Under the pieces are notes generated by a model. It saw only the letters and a list, made by a program, of their open reading frames with translations. It had not been told where the DNA came from and ran no database searches. 64,000 nt of DNA, taken from Lineus longissimus (taxonomy: Eukaryota; Nemertea; Pilidiophora; Heteronemertea; Lineidae). The first letter of the stretch is position 1. Each line of letters begins with the position of its first letter. Positions 1-12,715 of the stretch are shown here, one piece after another. The position numbers and the translations under genes were made by a program. The stretch is taken from assembly GCF_910592395.1 (NCBI RefSeq), contig NC_088319.1:13206001-13270000 (forward strand), read 5' to 3'.

Positions 1-1588
1 GTGAAGAAATAGTTTGTGTTTTTATAATTAAAATATAATGCATTCTTCTGTACACATGACAATTAAGCGAGAATTCAGCCGCTTTTCCTCATTACTTTCA
101 TGAAAATGTGGGTACGATTTGTGATTGAATCACTGCTTACGCGATCCCCATCCGGCGCAGATGGAAATAAGAGACTGGATATTATTCGGGGGAAAATCGC
201 ATCGAACTTGTGAATATCCAGAATAAAATTGAATCCAAATTATTACCATAACATAGCAGTACTGGAAGACTATCGAACTGAACCGAAATTTCCCTGATTC
301 TGAGTCATAGGCGTACGGTTTATTTGAAATAACCTAGCCTATAAAAATGGCCCGCCTTTTTCATACATAGACATGTTTATATGAATAGGACATACATGAG
401 AACTCTCATGATTCTGAGACACGAATTGACTGCAGCGCTACACTGGAACATTTGATAGAACTAAGATGATAATTCATGAAAAATTACTCTGGTGCTGAAC
501 ATTTTTCCTTCTCGCTGGGATTTGGTTTATTTTTTTAAAGGCCGACTCCGTTCGTTCAAAAGTTGAATATTGTTTTAATGACGTCAACCTTTACAATGTC
601 GATTCCATCGTAATTAATTCTTAGATCAGTGAATCTTGGGTATGATTGGTAACTGGTAAAATAATCATGTGATGTCTTTCCCAGTCAACGTACCCAGCCA
701 CTGTTAACACTGATGTGAAATGTGCTCCGCCTTTTTATGACGCATACATGTTTATGATCCACACCGGTATATACATTATTTATAGAAAGGGGCATAAATG
801 GAATTAAAGGGACATAATGCTGTCTCGCTTACACCGACTGCAGCGCCCGTCCCCTTATAAGGCGTGAAACTAACAAGGTACCAATATATAAATGGACATG
901 GGGATCTCATGATGAGACCTAGATAACCCAACCTGAGGAAATCAGGGGTTATTTTGCAGGGCCCGGCGGAGAAGCGAACATTAACCCCTGATTTCTCCAG
1001 GATAGAAAATATACCGACCCTGTCCTGCATAGAAAACAAAAGAATCATTTTCCCTGGATATTCTATCCTCGGATATTTAAAACTTCTATTCTGGCATACA
1101 TGCATTTGGGATCATCGCACGCCCCAACTATTTGCAAGGTTATGTACATTGTAGCTGTGCATCTTATTCTCATATCATATACGGACATGCTCTGGTTTGT
1201 TCAGTCATTGTCGAATATCTACATTATAAATGATTCCCTAGATATTCTATCCTGGGATATTTAAAAAAAACTATTCTGGAATACATGCATTTGGCACATC
1301 GCACGCCCCAACTATTTACTATAGGTAATGTACATTGTAGCTGTGCATCTCATTCTCATATCATATCCGGACATGCTCTGGTTTGTTCAGTCATTGTCGA
1401 ATGTCTATACAATGATTCTCAAATACGACAACATACAGGCATCACGGTTTTAATCACCGACTTAACCGCCGATATCAAGAACAGATCACTCCATTCCCAC
1501 TAAGACAAGTTTATTTTGCTGACGAACAAAGCTAAGCGTTTATGCAATGACGATATACGTCGTCCTTGTCCTGGACCGCCATCCAATC
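1..1588. other. spacer downstream of the P450 gene
   Basis: No coding segment was recognised here. The stretch is AT-rich and holds the two-copy duplication at 1057-1408. Parts of that duplication also resemble a dispersed repeat seen elsewhere in the window. The short open frames have no domain character. This is where the P450 3' UTR should lie, because that gene stops at 1589 on the minus strand. Confidence 0.6.
1057..1408. repeat. direct tandem duplication, two copies of ~170 bp
   Basis: Copy 1 (about 1057-1222) and copy 2 (about 1241-1408) share long identical stretches offset by about 184 bp, for example 'cgcacgccccaactattt' and 'gacatgctctggtttgttc'. The copies differ by small substitutions and a short indel. 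Each begins with a gatattctatcc...ggatatttaaa segment that resembles the terminal motif of the dispersed family at 14559, 26958 and 63541. Confidence 0.85.
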
Positions 1589-1776
1589 TTAGTCGGCGGT
1601 TCGTGCTTTAGCGCAAACCTCAAAAGGATGTGGGCACCGCGTGCCCTGGAGGAGGGCCTCCTGGCTTGGCTCAGGAAAGCCTTCTGGTATCGAAAACTCG
1701 AACGACTGGAGAAGAGACGCGAAGAAGACGAAAAGCTCCACCTGTGCGACGTGGAGACCTGGACACCTGCGTCGAC
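1589..1776 (-). CDS. P450 last exon with heme-binding cysteine
   Basis: The acceptor is tttcccttccag. The exon opens in phase 1 and supplies RRRCPG, followed by an L-helix-like segment (VAQVELFVFFASLLQSF) and a C-terminal tail ending ARTAD before TAA. The longer open frame over the same bases is out of phase and serine-rich. Only this frame joins to exon 4 and completes the heme loop, which decides the call. Confidence 0.88.
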
Positions 1777-4700
1777 CTGGAAGGGAAATGAAAAGGGCAT
1801 TTTAAAACAGGAAGAAATCAGGTGATTTTTTTATACAGTTTTCAGCAACTTCACTTTAATCCGAAGCATTGTTTTGAAATCAGGCTGCATGCACCAGGAC
1901 AGTATTTAAGTGCTATGCGCATTTTTCATCATGGCCAAGAGTTGGCTCAAAGATTGACCAATACTCGTCCGTTGAGTACATCATTGAGCGCAACGATTGG
2001 CAGAAGTTGATTTTGTAACCGGCTGCGCATGCGCATGAATGATTAGCGCATAAAATCTGGTGTCGGATGGGTACCGAGATACAAAATCTCGAAACAATCT
2101 TGTTCCCAACTTTCTGTCCATCGTTTCCCTGACTCAAAGTTCCCAAAGGGTTCATCGGGTTGAGAAGAAAAATTGTACTGTTTGTACGTAGATCTCCATG
2201 TGACGACCCGGGATCAAACAGTACTGTCAACCGTCGCATGGGGGCACTGCAGTCGGCTATGCTCACCGAATGATTGTGGTATGAAACCTCGTTTCTGTTC
2301 CAAAACCTCGCCCTCGATCTCCCCCTCGCTTAGGAAATTCTCGGGATTAAAGTCATCCGGGTACTTCCATAACTTCGGATCCCGATGTATGGCAAAGCAG
2401 TTCGGGAGAACAGGTGTGCCTATGGGTATGTTAAAACTGCGGATCGTGACGTCATGGCTCAGATTCGCCCGGGGGAGACCCAGGGGCGCCACGGAACTAA
2501 CACGTTGGACTTCTAAAATCGTTGCAGCGGTGTATGGAAGTTTTGTCCTGTCCTTGAAAGAGGGGAGTTCAGATTTGCCGACGTTTTCGTCGATTTCGGT
2601 CTGGACCTTTTTCTGTACATCCGGATGTGTGATCAAGTAGAGGACGGCCCATTGTAGTGTCGTGGCCAAATCTTGGGCTGGGAACATGACGTCGGCAATA
2701 GCATCCCCGATTTGTTTTTCTGAAAGTAAAACGTGAATTAGACGCCACTCTACACGTAAGCCTACCTTTAATTTTTACCATAAAGGAATACCTGTAGTGT
2801 CGGTAAATAAGCGACCTGAGAACGAACTTGAGAATGCACAATAGTTGCCATTACTTGCTACCAGGTGTCAATATTTTTGAAAAAACCTGCTTTAGAATGA
2901 ATGTTGGTCTTAACTGACACGACCACCGTACACTGGTATATTAAATGGAGGCGGTAGTGATAGAATTGACACTACGTTATAGACATAGCTTACCTGAGAA
3001 AGGAATTTTCTCGGGGTCTTCGCGATCCTTCTCGGCCAGATACGCATCGACGAAATCACTGATGTTATTTGGGTCAAACTTGTCTCGGTGTTCGTCGATT
3101 TGTTTCTGAATGAAGTCATGGCAAGTTTTCATAGAGCTCTGTATAGCTCCCCAGCTTCCCGATAGATATCGCAGCCAAGGGAACATTCCGCTGATCGTCA
3201 TTTTCGAGAGTAGCTCTAAAGCAGTCGCCATTGTTGAAGCCACGCTGTGGAAGTCTTCATCAGAATATTCAAACCTCTTTGAGAATAGTTTCTTCGAGGC
3301 GACATTTGCGGTGGCGATTCTAAATAGTGACGTCAAATCTATTCTCTCCTGCCCCCTGTTGGCGATTTCTTTCTTGAGATGAGGAAATTCTTCCCGTACT
3401 TGGCAATCGTAGCCTTCGCCATTTTCTTTGAGGAAATGCTCGAGGAACACGCGATGTTGAAGCCAAGTCTTCCCATTTTGATTAACGATACCTTTAGCAG
3501 AGAAAATAAGCACATAAATGTTTTGTGGCAAGCAGTAGCCATCTTGGTAAGTTATGGCCGCGTTGTATGAGAAATCCTGCCAAATATCTTCTCTTGCCTT
3601 CGTTTTGCACGCCATTACTACGGATGTACTCAAGCAATGCGTTTGTACTTGCACATTTTGGAGGGGAGGGGGGCGGGATAATGTTACTTTTGCCGCATGG
3701 CGGTGTACATGTATCACCACATGCTGTACATTATATCGCCAAATATCGGCGCTAGTTTCCTCTGTACCTTTTAAGATACAGAATTTCTTTCTCGGTGGAT
3801 TTAAACCATTTCTTCTCGAGACAGCGGCATGAAACTTTAACAGATGAATAAACGATTCGTAAACTACATGCCCAGCCATTGTGTAGCGCAAACAATTACT
3901 CTAGTCTTCATAAGCAGTCTTGTCATAATGTCATATATCATTGCGTACATTCAAGCACAATTCTTCTTACCAAGATCTTGTATCATGAAAAAAAGCGATC
4001 CCTCCGGTCGGTCTAAGAGCTGGTCTCCCGAAAACGCCTCCTCCACTGCCTCGATGGAATTCAAAAAGATGATGATTTTAGGGCCAACTTTTATGTGGAT
4101 GATGTCAGAGTTCAGCTCTTTCGAAAATCGCATGGCATCCCTTGGTAGGTCTCGCCCTGAAAGCAAGCATGCATATATATGAAGTGAGGAGTGTGACCAT
4201 TTTCTGCCAGCTGCACCGGGCAGTGTTCCAGAAAACTGCTGTTGACATACTTATGTACTTATGGACGGTGTAGCAGGAATTACAGTTCCTTGGCATCTGA
4301 CCTGTAGCCTCTATGATAAAAAAACACAGTTGGACCCCCTATTCCTAAGTATTGGCTTACATTAGTACTTGACTGAGGACTATTTCTCAACTCGTTTCGG
4401 GACAATCCAAATAAACAAGCTGAGCAAGCCGCAGCTGATAACAAAAGAGCATGACGCAGGTCATAAGATTATGCGACATCTCTAAATATAGTGAACAATA
4501 CAGTAGATCTCGTTTATGCGACGTCTCAAATATTTAAGAGCAACTAACTGTAGCTTATGAGCTTATATCAACGAACAACAGTTGCTCATCAGGTTATGTG
4601 ATATCTCAAATATCAAAGAACAACAATACAGGTTATCAGGTGAGGCGACATCTCAAATCAAAGACAGTCGCCGATCAGGTTAGGTGACATCACAAGTCGA

Positions 4701-4964
4701 AGAGCAACAGTCGCTCATCAGGTTTTATCAGTGTCATATTTTAAGACTTAATATGAAAAGCAACAGTTGTGTTCATCAGGTAATGTGATATCGCATATCA
4801 AAGAGCAACAGTTGCTCATAAAAAATAACGGTATAGCTCATCAAGTTTTGTTAGGCGTACAACCTTAAATAAATATCGGCGAAGCGTAATGAAACCCTGG
4901 ACTTACCGAGAGACGGTATGCAGCCAATCAGTGGCCAGCTTCTTGGGCCCGGTGGCAGCGACAT
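1589..4964 (-). CDS. cytochrome P450, CYP2-clan type, five exons
   Basis: Predicted microsomal heme-thiolate monooxygenase. Exons on the minus strand are 4907-4964, 3971-4156, 2994-3491, 2267-2719 and 1589-1776. All have GT-AG borders and agree in phase, giving 460 residues. Visible family motifs are the proline-rich hinge (LPPGPRSWPLIG), the C-helix WxxxR (WLQHR), the K-helix ExxR (EVQR), FNPENF, and a heme loop assembled across the last intron (QSFGRRRCPG) carrying the cysteine ligand. Exon 4 ends at a GTGAGC donor; reading through it gives a false stop. Oddities: the usual Phe of the heme loop is Gln, and the I-helix AGxxTT region reads AQDLAT and is about two residues short, so activity may be atypical. 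No N-terminal membrane anchor is visible before the first Met, so an upstream exon may be missing. Substrate unknown. Confidence 0.88.
4441..4852. repeat. diverged ~50 bp tandem repeat in P450 intron 1
   Basis: About eight degenerate units contain gagcaacagttgctcatcag and tgtgatatctcaaat-like segments. The first segment is itself nearly palindromic, so each unit could form a small hairpin. The array lies wholly inside intron 1 of the P450 gene. Confidence 0.75.
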
Positions 4965-5409
4965 GGTCCAGATTGTAGAAAATATCCTGGCGCAGTTTGC
5001 TTTACACTGTTTAGTACGTCTGAAATGATAGGATTTTGTCTGGGGATATTGTGAAATGCTAGTCATACGCCAGACGTGCCTGAAAAAATTGAACAATTGG
5101 TGCCCTCGTTCAATATAATCGAGGTCGATAAATAATGCGAGTCATATGCCTGATCTATTGGCCCACTTGTATGCACATGAATATCATGACCGCGTAAGCC
5201 GGTGATGTATCAAATAGCATGCCGATCTTACCGGTAGGCCCGCTACATGAAAAGCTGGATAGGTGAAAGTGTTGGCATTCTGTCATTAAGATGTGTGGCG
5301 AGTTGGTAGCTTGCGGTGGACCCCCCCCCCCCCTCATTGGCCGAAGGTTATAATGGCCGTTACTGACTGCATCCTATACGGAAGGAGAAGGAGAACGGGA
5401 GAAGAAGCC

Positions 5410-5930
5410 GAATGCAAGTGACAAGACATCTGTATTCTGGTGGAGACCCATGCCCACAACTCATGTCACGGCCGTCGATTTGGCTGGATTATCTCAGTTC
5501 GTTTTGTAGCCTTCAGATGGCGATGTGGTAGTTTATGAGCATCACCGTCCGCCTGCCGTTTTCACAGGCCTCAACGAAGATGATCCGGTTGTGAACTGTC
5601 CCTCGCCTGATTCCCTACACCTACAGACCGGTTAAAAACAGACGATTACTTTCAGACTGCATAGGGAAAGTGGGGTTTACAGGAATCCCCCCCCCCCCGA
5701 ATGCAAGTGACAAGACATTCTGTATTCTGGTGGAGACCATGGCCACAACTCATGACACGGCCGTCGATTTGGCTGGATTATCTCAGTTCTTTTTGTAGCC
5801 TTCAGATGGCGATGTGGTAGTTTATGCGATTCACCTTCCGTCTGCCGTTTTCACAGGCCTGCACGAAGATGATCCGGTTGTGAACTGTCCCTCGCCTGAT
5901 TCCTACACCTGCAGACCGGTTTAAAACAGG
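5410..5930. repeat. direct duplication, ~230 bp units 289 bp apart
   Basis: Copy 1 (5410-5641) and copy 2 (5699-5930) are nearly identical. Both begin gaatgcaagtgacaagacat and end near cagaccggtt. Copy 2 is preceded by a run of C residues. The unit does not encode a recognisable protein. Confidence 0.9.
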
Positions 5931-6534
5931 ATTATCAAAAATTAAGCAGCGAACAGAGAGAGGCAGACACGCTTTTATTGCAGTATGGCGGGAAGGTATA
6001 CAATGGGTTGTGTACTATCGACGTGTGGAGGAATCAGACTGCGATTGGACGAAAGATCACCGCCAATGACGTCACTAATCTCAAAGCTTATCGCGGAGAG
6101 CGCGTATGAACCATGCTTTCAATGTCTTCGCCTTGCCCGTATTCCCCTATCAGGCTCACCGCGCTGGGTCACCAACTGCGGGATATTTTCTCTCGAAGGT
6201 AGCTTAATTAGCAACTCTCATTAACCGACGCCTTCTCCTTTCGCTCGAAGATTCGAAAATTGAGTGCCGACTTACCAGTTGAATGTCAATCCTAAAGTCT
6301 CCTCCTTTCAAGGACGGATTAGATGGATATGCGCACAACGACGGTTAGGTAGATCGGCATGGCCATCTTTTTGGGGTCTGATAATTGGGATTGCAGTGGA
6401 AATCGACTTTCCTCGAGGTCTTTTTTCCAGCCCTGGAAGGAACTGTAAGGAGACTAATATGAGTGGTAAACCGGCCCAATTCCTCGCATCAACCATCCTA
6501 AGAATTTCAGTCGTCGAACGCTGAGAGGTCGATG

Positions 6535-6555
6535 GAGAAGAGGAAGAAGAAGAAG

Positions 6556-6585
<30 letters not shown>
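6535..6585. repeat. (GAA)n microsatellite
   Basis: A nearly pure GAA run of about 45 bases, interrupted once by GAG. Its minus-strand translation gives the poly-serine stretch of a 131-codon open frame, which is a repeat artefact rather than a gene. Confidence 0.95.
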
Positions 6586-6586
<1 letters not shown>

Positions 6587-7119
6587 CGTGAAAGTCAACT
6601 CGTCTGAGAATCGCATTTTCCCACCAATTCCTATCAATTCACTGTTTACAAGGCTAATCAGGGATTTTATTAGATCATCAAAATTGGCAATAAAATCCGT
6701 CAAACAACTTAAACCACTTCAAGATTATATCGCCAAACATTCGCCTGCCATTTTTGACCAGATTCTCCTTCTTCAACGCCTACTGTTGATTTTTCCCATG
6801 ATTTTCGACCTATCTCTCTCCCGCAAAAACCCTTTGGTAAATATGGCGAAGTGTCCATATCTGTTTTGTTGACCTATCTCATCGGGTCCCGTGTCGAAGA
6901 GGGCCAGCTCTGTGTCCGGTTAGCGACCTGACGTAATGCTGGCCAATCGGGCCGGTTGTGTACCGATGGAATTATGACAGTAAAGGTCAGAGGTTAAACA
7001 AACGAAGACGATTCAATGCAGCCCAGCAATCCAATCCACTTCTCGAAATGTGGCGTTAAAAGAAAATCTTAGTACAATTTGAGGACTCCACAGCACTTAT
7101 ATATATACTTATTGTAGGA

Positions 7120-7536
7120 TTACATATTGTGATGCCCGAGTCGGTGAAACCAAATTTTGAATCGTTTCTTTGGGCGGTTTTCGTCATTTGTTCCTTCGTA
7201 CGTGCCTCCCTGGCCATCAACACCCGACAAATCCCCGTCCCATCCCGGATTATGCAACTCCGAGAAATGATAGTTCACCTTGCGATCGAATAGCAGATAA
7301 ACACCAGCGTGATTTCTAAAGAGGGCTGCCTCACAAAGGGTCCGTGAGGGTATATTTGGAGGCTGGGCATATTGAGAGGTGGTTCCATCATGTTCCGTGA
7401 TCTCATGATCAGCGGAGGGTGGAGCGGACAAGGCGTCCGCGTCCAAAACGAGGTATGCAACCTGAGAAAGATGGATTACTCCAGATTTATTGATAGAAGA
7501 TTGATAAAAGATCTCATTAAATCCGTCTCGCCTCAA
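7120..7536 (-). CDS. unrecognised 138-codon open frame
   Basis: One of the longer open frames in the spacer. The product is of mixed composition and ends in a basic stretch (KKRFKIWFHRLGHHNM). I recognise no domain, signal peptide or splice partner. It could be a terminal exon of an unseen gene or a chance frame. Retained only because its composition is not repeat-like. Confidence 0.2.
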   Translation of the reverse strand: MRRDGFNEIFYQSSINKSGVIHLSQVAYLVLDADALSAPPSADHEITEHDGTTSQYAQPPNIPSRTLCEAALFRNHAGVYLLFDRKVNYHFSELHNPGWDGDLSGVDGQGGTYEGTNDENRPKKRFKIWFHRLGHHNM

Positions 7537-10500
7537 ACAGGTGCTATTTGCGGGTAAATGATGACTTTTTCATGAAGGTTTAACAAAAGTCACCCGTATA
7601 TTATTTGCGTTAATGTCATTAATTTTGGCCGCCATCTTAGATTTGCGGCATGTCGTAAAGTCTTTATCGTCTGCTTGAAATGACGTATGGGGCCGATCAT
7701 CAAATATCGCAGATTTTAGTTTAATGTGGACAATCTTCCAGTGGGTTTACGGTTATTTTCCAAAACTTCCTTCCAACTCATGGTCAGATCATAATGTGTA
7801 AGACGAGCGAGCTGTGCTTACAATGTATCAAACCGGTGTAACATCTGTGGTTGTTCCCCATGTTTCAGTGTTTCCAAACAATAGGCAGCTAGAGAGACCA
7901 TGACTTTTCAATAGGGGGGATACACAGAAAAACTCGTCAATCTATTTTTGAGCGTTCCCAAACAATGAGGGGAAACACTCAAAAACAGAAACACTCAAAA
8001 ACATTACACCGGCATATAAGGCAATGTGTACGGTGATATGGTACATGTAATTTTTCGAATATTCCGACACAAGTATACTGCAAGCGGGTACAGTAAATGT
8101 TTTTGACGAAAAGTGAGACACGAGTGGTGTTGTGCTCAATGACATGAATGAGTTTAGCTTCGCACTTACTGGGAAATTCAGATATGACTGGAGTGTCTCG
8201 ATTGCGCTCTTTGACATTTCTGACTTATTTTGACACGATGTTGCATCTTTTTGGACAGTTTCAAAGGCAGAGTGGTGTCAGATTCGGATCAGAGAGTGCA
8301 CCCCGGTTTCAGGTGGCGTGGTCCATCAGGTCGGGTTTCCTATTCACCGACAATATTCTCATTGACGAAAGATCGAGGGCTATAAATGTAACGACCGCGA
8401 TCCAAAAAGAGCGACGGTTGACGTCAAGTGCGTCCACATTGTGAAGCCTGGGCTCAATTAGGGATGGTTTAGGAGCCCTTGTCCCCGGCCATCCACTGAC
8501 CCTCTCAGTAACACCCTTAACTCCCTACTCAGCGTGAAAACATCCGTCATTTGGCCGTTGTCGCGGCTTCGAGAGGTACTTGACGCGGTATGTGTCTGGT
8601 TTGGTGGCTCTTCCATACGGTTCTTCACGGAGAGGATGGGAAGATTCGACAACTTCTTCCCGGCGTGCGCGGTTGGTGTCCGTGAGAATGTTGTTGCAAG
8701 CGTGAGAGCGGACACACTGACCAATGGACATCAGGCAGTTGAGACCCTCTACCACTAAACTACCATTGGCATGATTGGCTCTGTTTGCCTGTTTTGTGAC
8801 CTAGTTGAATTCCTCGACAATAACGAGGAATTTTGAACTAAATCGTATTTTTCCTGCACCAAGTCTTGAGTGATAGCAAAATTCCTTCATTTTTCTCGCA
8901 TAATAGGATGACATAGCGATCACATTCATAAGCTGTAAGAAAAACATAATTTAACGGAAGAAATTAAGGATTTATTGGAGCTTTTGATTGGTTTACATCC
9001 ACAGCATTCTGTTTTTAGTACGGATTTGAGTTTGAGTAAAGTTTAACATGGATTATTTCATTTTGCTTAGATTACTCCAATCACCCGGTTTGCCCTGTTT
9101 CTTGCTGACATGATTTTCTGAGGCGAAAACCTTGGCCGGCATCGTCTCGTAATCTGTGATTTAGAGGAATTCTGAGCCGAATTAGGCCATGCGTACGATT
9201 CGCCAGTGCACGGGCCGCAGGCACCTTTTGGTTCTTCTGGTGGTCGCTATATTAGCGGCGAGAGTTTGGGCCGACACGTTTGCTCGAACAGCGTCCCCCG
9301 TCTCAAATCACGTTGACAATGACTGAAAGCAGTATAACATCAAAATGGGATCGCCTCCTGGCCAAGTTTAATGGGAACTTGGTGGCTTGGCAACAAGTGC
9401 ATTGGGGCACGTCAAACGAGCACCTAAATTACGCTTCCTAGAGTTGTACCTTCTAGATCCAGACGGGGTGCCCCCATCTTCCTACCTATTACTCTTTAAG
9501 GCTACATGCAATCATCGTACAGTCCTTCATAAAAAAATGTATCCACGCGATTAGGCCCCGCGAACCAAAGAAGAATCTGACCGTGGCCCGGGTCGCAAGG
9601 AATCAAATCTGAGGACATTGTCCAAATCGCATTCATCCCAAGCACCCAGATTTGTTGCCCTTTGATTGTCTCGCTTTCTTTGAGGAAAGATGCATTCAGG
9701 TGGGGTGACATACCGAAGAAAGGCTACGCGACCTGACAATGGACATTAATGACAAGATTCGGTAAGAAGGTAGGGCGACCGGGCGAGAGAGCGCACGTTC
9801 CCACGGCCCCGAGACAATGGCGGCACACTTTTTTGGACGCTGGGGAACAGGTTCGGCAACAGGTAGTTTTGTATGTGTCTGCAACCCTGCAAAAGTTTCA
9901 ATGAACTCGTTTCCGTTCGGATAAAGCAGGATTTTCTTTATCTTGAAGATGATCTGGTTTAGAGAGAATTTCACATTTTCTTTCAATTCCTCTCATTTGT
10001 TTTTCTAACCAAAGAAAAAGGAATCAGTTGCAGCAAGAATGTTCTGATAATAGAGAATGATATTTTCGGTGTGTTGCGAATGGTTGCTTTTTGCACCCAC
10101 CACCTCATGGCCTCAGACGTTCCCGCCAAAGCCCCTGTCTGCACGTGCAACTACCCCTAAAGGGGCGGGGTGGACGGGGAAGCGTGCGGCCCGCAGGTCA
10201 CGGACGCCGCATCCAGGGAAGGCCTTTCATATCAAACCCTTCCTCAATTAGTAAAACCACATAAGCTTATGTGACATTACGCGACTTGTTTTCACAAGTA
10301 CTTAGATACCGCCGTGATTAGCAAACGAAAAATCTCGGCTACAATGGACGCGGTTTAAACCCCACGCTACCGCACAAAGCCAAACGTCATCTTATTTGAA
10401 GGAAAACAATTTGTTCGTCATCTTATTGATTCGGTTGCGTGGTTACGCTTTGTCGGTGTGTACACACGGCTTTTTGGGACTTAATTCTTACAAATTGGGG

Positions 10501-12665
10501 GCGGCCTTGTTATCAAGGATTGCGTTGTGTATTCTACAATGTTGTGTAATTATGGGAAAATAAGACTTCTTTTACTTCAGTGCACGCGACCACCGCAAGG
10601 TTAAAGAGATGACACTGATCAAAGCTGAAAAATTACCCATTCTTGCCCGAAATCTGGATGACAAAAAGAGCTTTCCAATTCTCAGAATACAGTTACATGA
10701 CGTACCCAAGTGACGTGAGTGAAGAAAGAAAGTTTGTTCAGGATGTTTAAGATAACAAAAACAATACTCAATTCTTTTGACTTGCGGATACGGTTGTCCC
10801 CTTCAGTTTGACCAAGGGATTTTTCAATAAAACTTCTTTGCTTTGAGCAGAGTCTTTGAAAGACACCACAAAGCCAACGATTTTTGGAACTGTATAAAGA
10901 GCACAAGGAGGAACGGAAACGCGAGACACCTGCAGTAGACGCTCCGTCCTGCCATGACTGCACGTGTCGGAGTCCGGGTCCACCGGAGGCCTTTGTCCCC
11001 CGGAGATTTTCTGATGCGCAATCCGGTTTGGTTTCCTGTGTCGGACAGATTGTGGTCACATCGACTGACTATGAGCCGGTGCCGTACACGTATGTGACAA
11101 ATGCCGCAATTGGGACGCGCTTTTACCAAATATAACGTGCTGGACGGCATTACCGAGAGGCAAGTCCAACCGGGCATGCCGGGATGTCACTGATTTTCGT
11201 CAGAGCTGATATCAAAACCATTGAATGTCCAAAAATCGACCGATCGTTGGAATTAATACGGCCGGCCCGGCGCCGACGGGCACTGGCTACTGCATAAAGT
11301 GCGATGCCAAGCGTCATTTAAAAATACTCTTCAAAAAAGATCGGCCAAACAAATAAACAGGAAATTAGCCAGAAGGCGAGCAATTACCACTGCGTTCCTC
11401 ATCGTCATCGTCAAATAAAAGGAAACTGCAACCACTTTGGGTCCTCCCAAATCCTAATTAGGCGACTTGATTACTCTGTTGGTTGTGCACGTGCATATTG
11501 AAAGGGTTGAGACAAAGGGGTACATTCGATCAGGGCCTACCTGACAATGGTTTCACCTTCTTCTTGTTTAAGTTTATTTAGCCCCTTTCCACATATCCCG
11601 TTTTCCAACACTTGAGTGGCGCCCTAGGATTGAAAGGTACGTGAGTTAATTAGCCCTATAGGTGGGTTAATTATTTAATTGACCACGTTCCATTATCATA
11701 TTTGAGCATACCGTTTTAAAATACCAAGGATGTGCAATGTCAGTCAGCAGACTGCCGTCCAGTCCCAAATGTATGAATCACATGGGTCCTCGGTTTCTGT
11801 TTGATTTTGCTGTTCATGCAATGTCAATCGCCTCAGTTCTCACGTGTGATGTGGGCCACAACGGAGTAACCATCTCTTGTACCGTTCACGAGGACCCATT
11901 ATCACATCCTGATATTCAGGTTTTTTCACAGTCCTTCGTCATTACAAAAAAATATGAAATTTGAAATACCGAGAGCCGCGCGGAGACTATATAGATAACT
12001 TTCGGGATGTCCTTGTGACGTAGTGTCGCCATGTCCATGGAGATATCAGGTCACAGCAAATTTAATTGCCTCAATTGCCGGGTTCAAATTGGGGCACAAT
12101 TGTTGCATTGTTTTTGATACGGGACAGCGGTTTACTAGCCGTCGAAGTTTTGTGATGTGTCCTGGCATTGCCCATATCCCGGCATAACACTTCAGACACT
12201 TCAAGTACCGGCCCTGAAATCAAACTAAAATTGCTGCTCGTGAGTTTCAGGAAATACAACCGACACAGGATATCTTGATAATGTCATTCAATTTAGTATT
12301 TATAATGACAAGAGTTTGAATATAACCCTGGGAATGGTGTCACGGCGGAAAAGTCACACATGACACGAGGTAATCAGTCCCCAGGAAACTGTTTCAGTGA
12401 CGCGTCACACATTTGGTCAGGAAATACTGACCTGGGGTGAGGTTTATTGTTGCCATGAGTCGATTTCAAATCCTGTTGACTCAAGATTGAAATACGAATA
12501 TAAGTATATGTGCTGATTTTCTTCAGTCAACAAGAGTTGGAATGGGAATTTTCATCGTTGCACGCGCCATTACTGTTCTCTCTCGTGGACTTTTTTTAAG
12601 GTCATGCTCTGTCCATGGAAATGCTGTTCTTCCTGGCCTTTCATACGGTACTAGTTCGTCAGTAG

Positions 12666-12715
12666 TGTGGGCAAGGAGAGGAGCATGCAACTTACCCTGT
12701 TGTGCGAGGATGGTC
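12666..12715. repeat. dispersed repeat family B, copy 1
   Basis: The segment matches copies at 19770-19818 and 35885-35932 through a shared pattern: tgtgNgcNagNagaggagcac, then gactgaccctgg-like sequence, then ttcgaggatg. It is diverged but collinear across the three sites. Confidence 0.55.

Larger units (their letters stand above)
4965..7119. other. spacer upstream of the P450 gene
   Basis: This stretch holds a 230 bp direct duplication (5410-5930), C-runs near 5323-5333 and 5689-5698, and a GAA microsatellite near 6535-6585. No coding exon is convincing. A hydrophobic anchor exon for the P450 would be expected here or further out, but I could not place one. Confidence 0.55.

Noticed and set aside
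1547-1825. 92-codon plus-strand frame over the P450 last exon
   Set aside because: It is the antisense shadow of the G+C-richer exon at 1589-1776.
2130-2215. P450-like MEIYVQTVQFF in another frame downstream of exon 4
   Set aside because: It looks like an L-helix but has stops on both sides and no heme loop. The true last exon at 1589-1776 supplies that segment.
2214-2266. P450 appearing truncated just before the heme cysteine
   Set aside because: A strong GTGAGC donor lies at the break, and the exon at 1589-1776 completes the heme loop in phase. It is an intron, not a pseudogene.
6308-6703. 131-codon minus-strand protein with a poly-serine run
   Set aside because: The serine run is the translation of the GAA microsatellite, and the rest has no domain.
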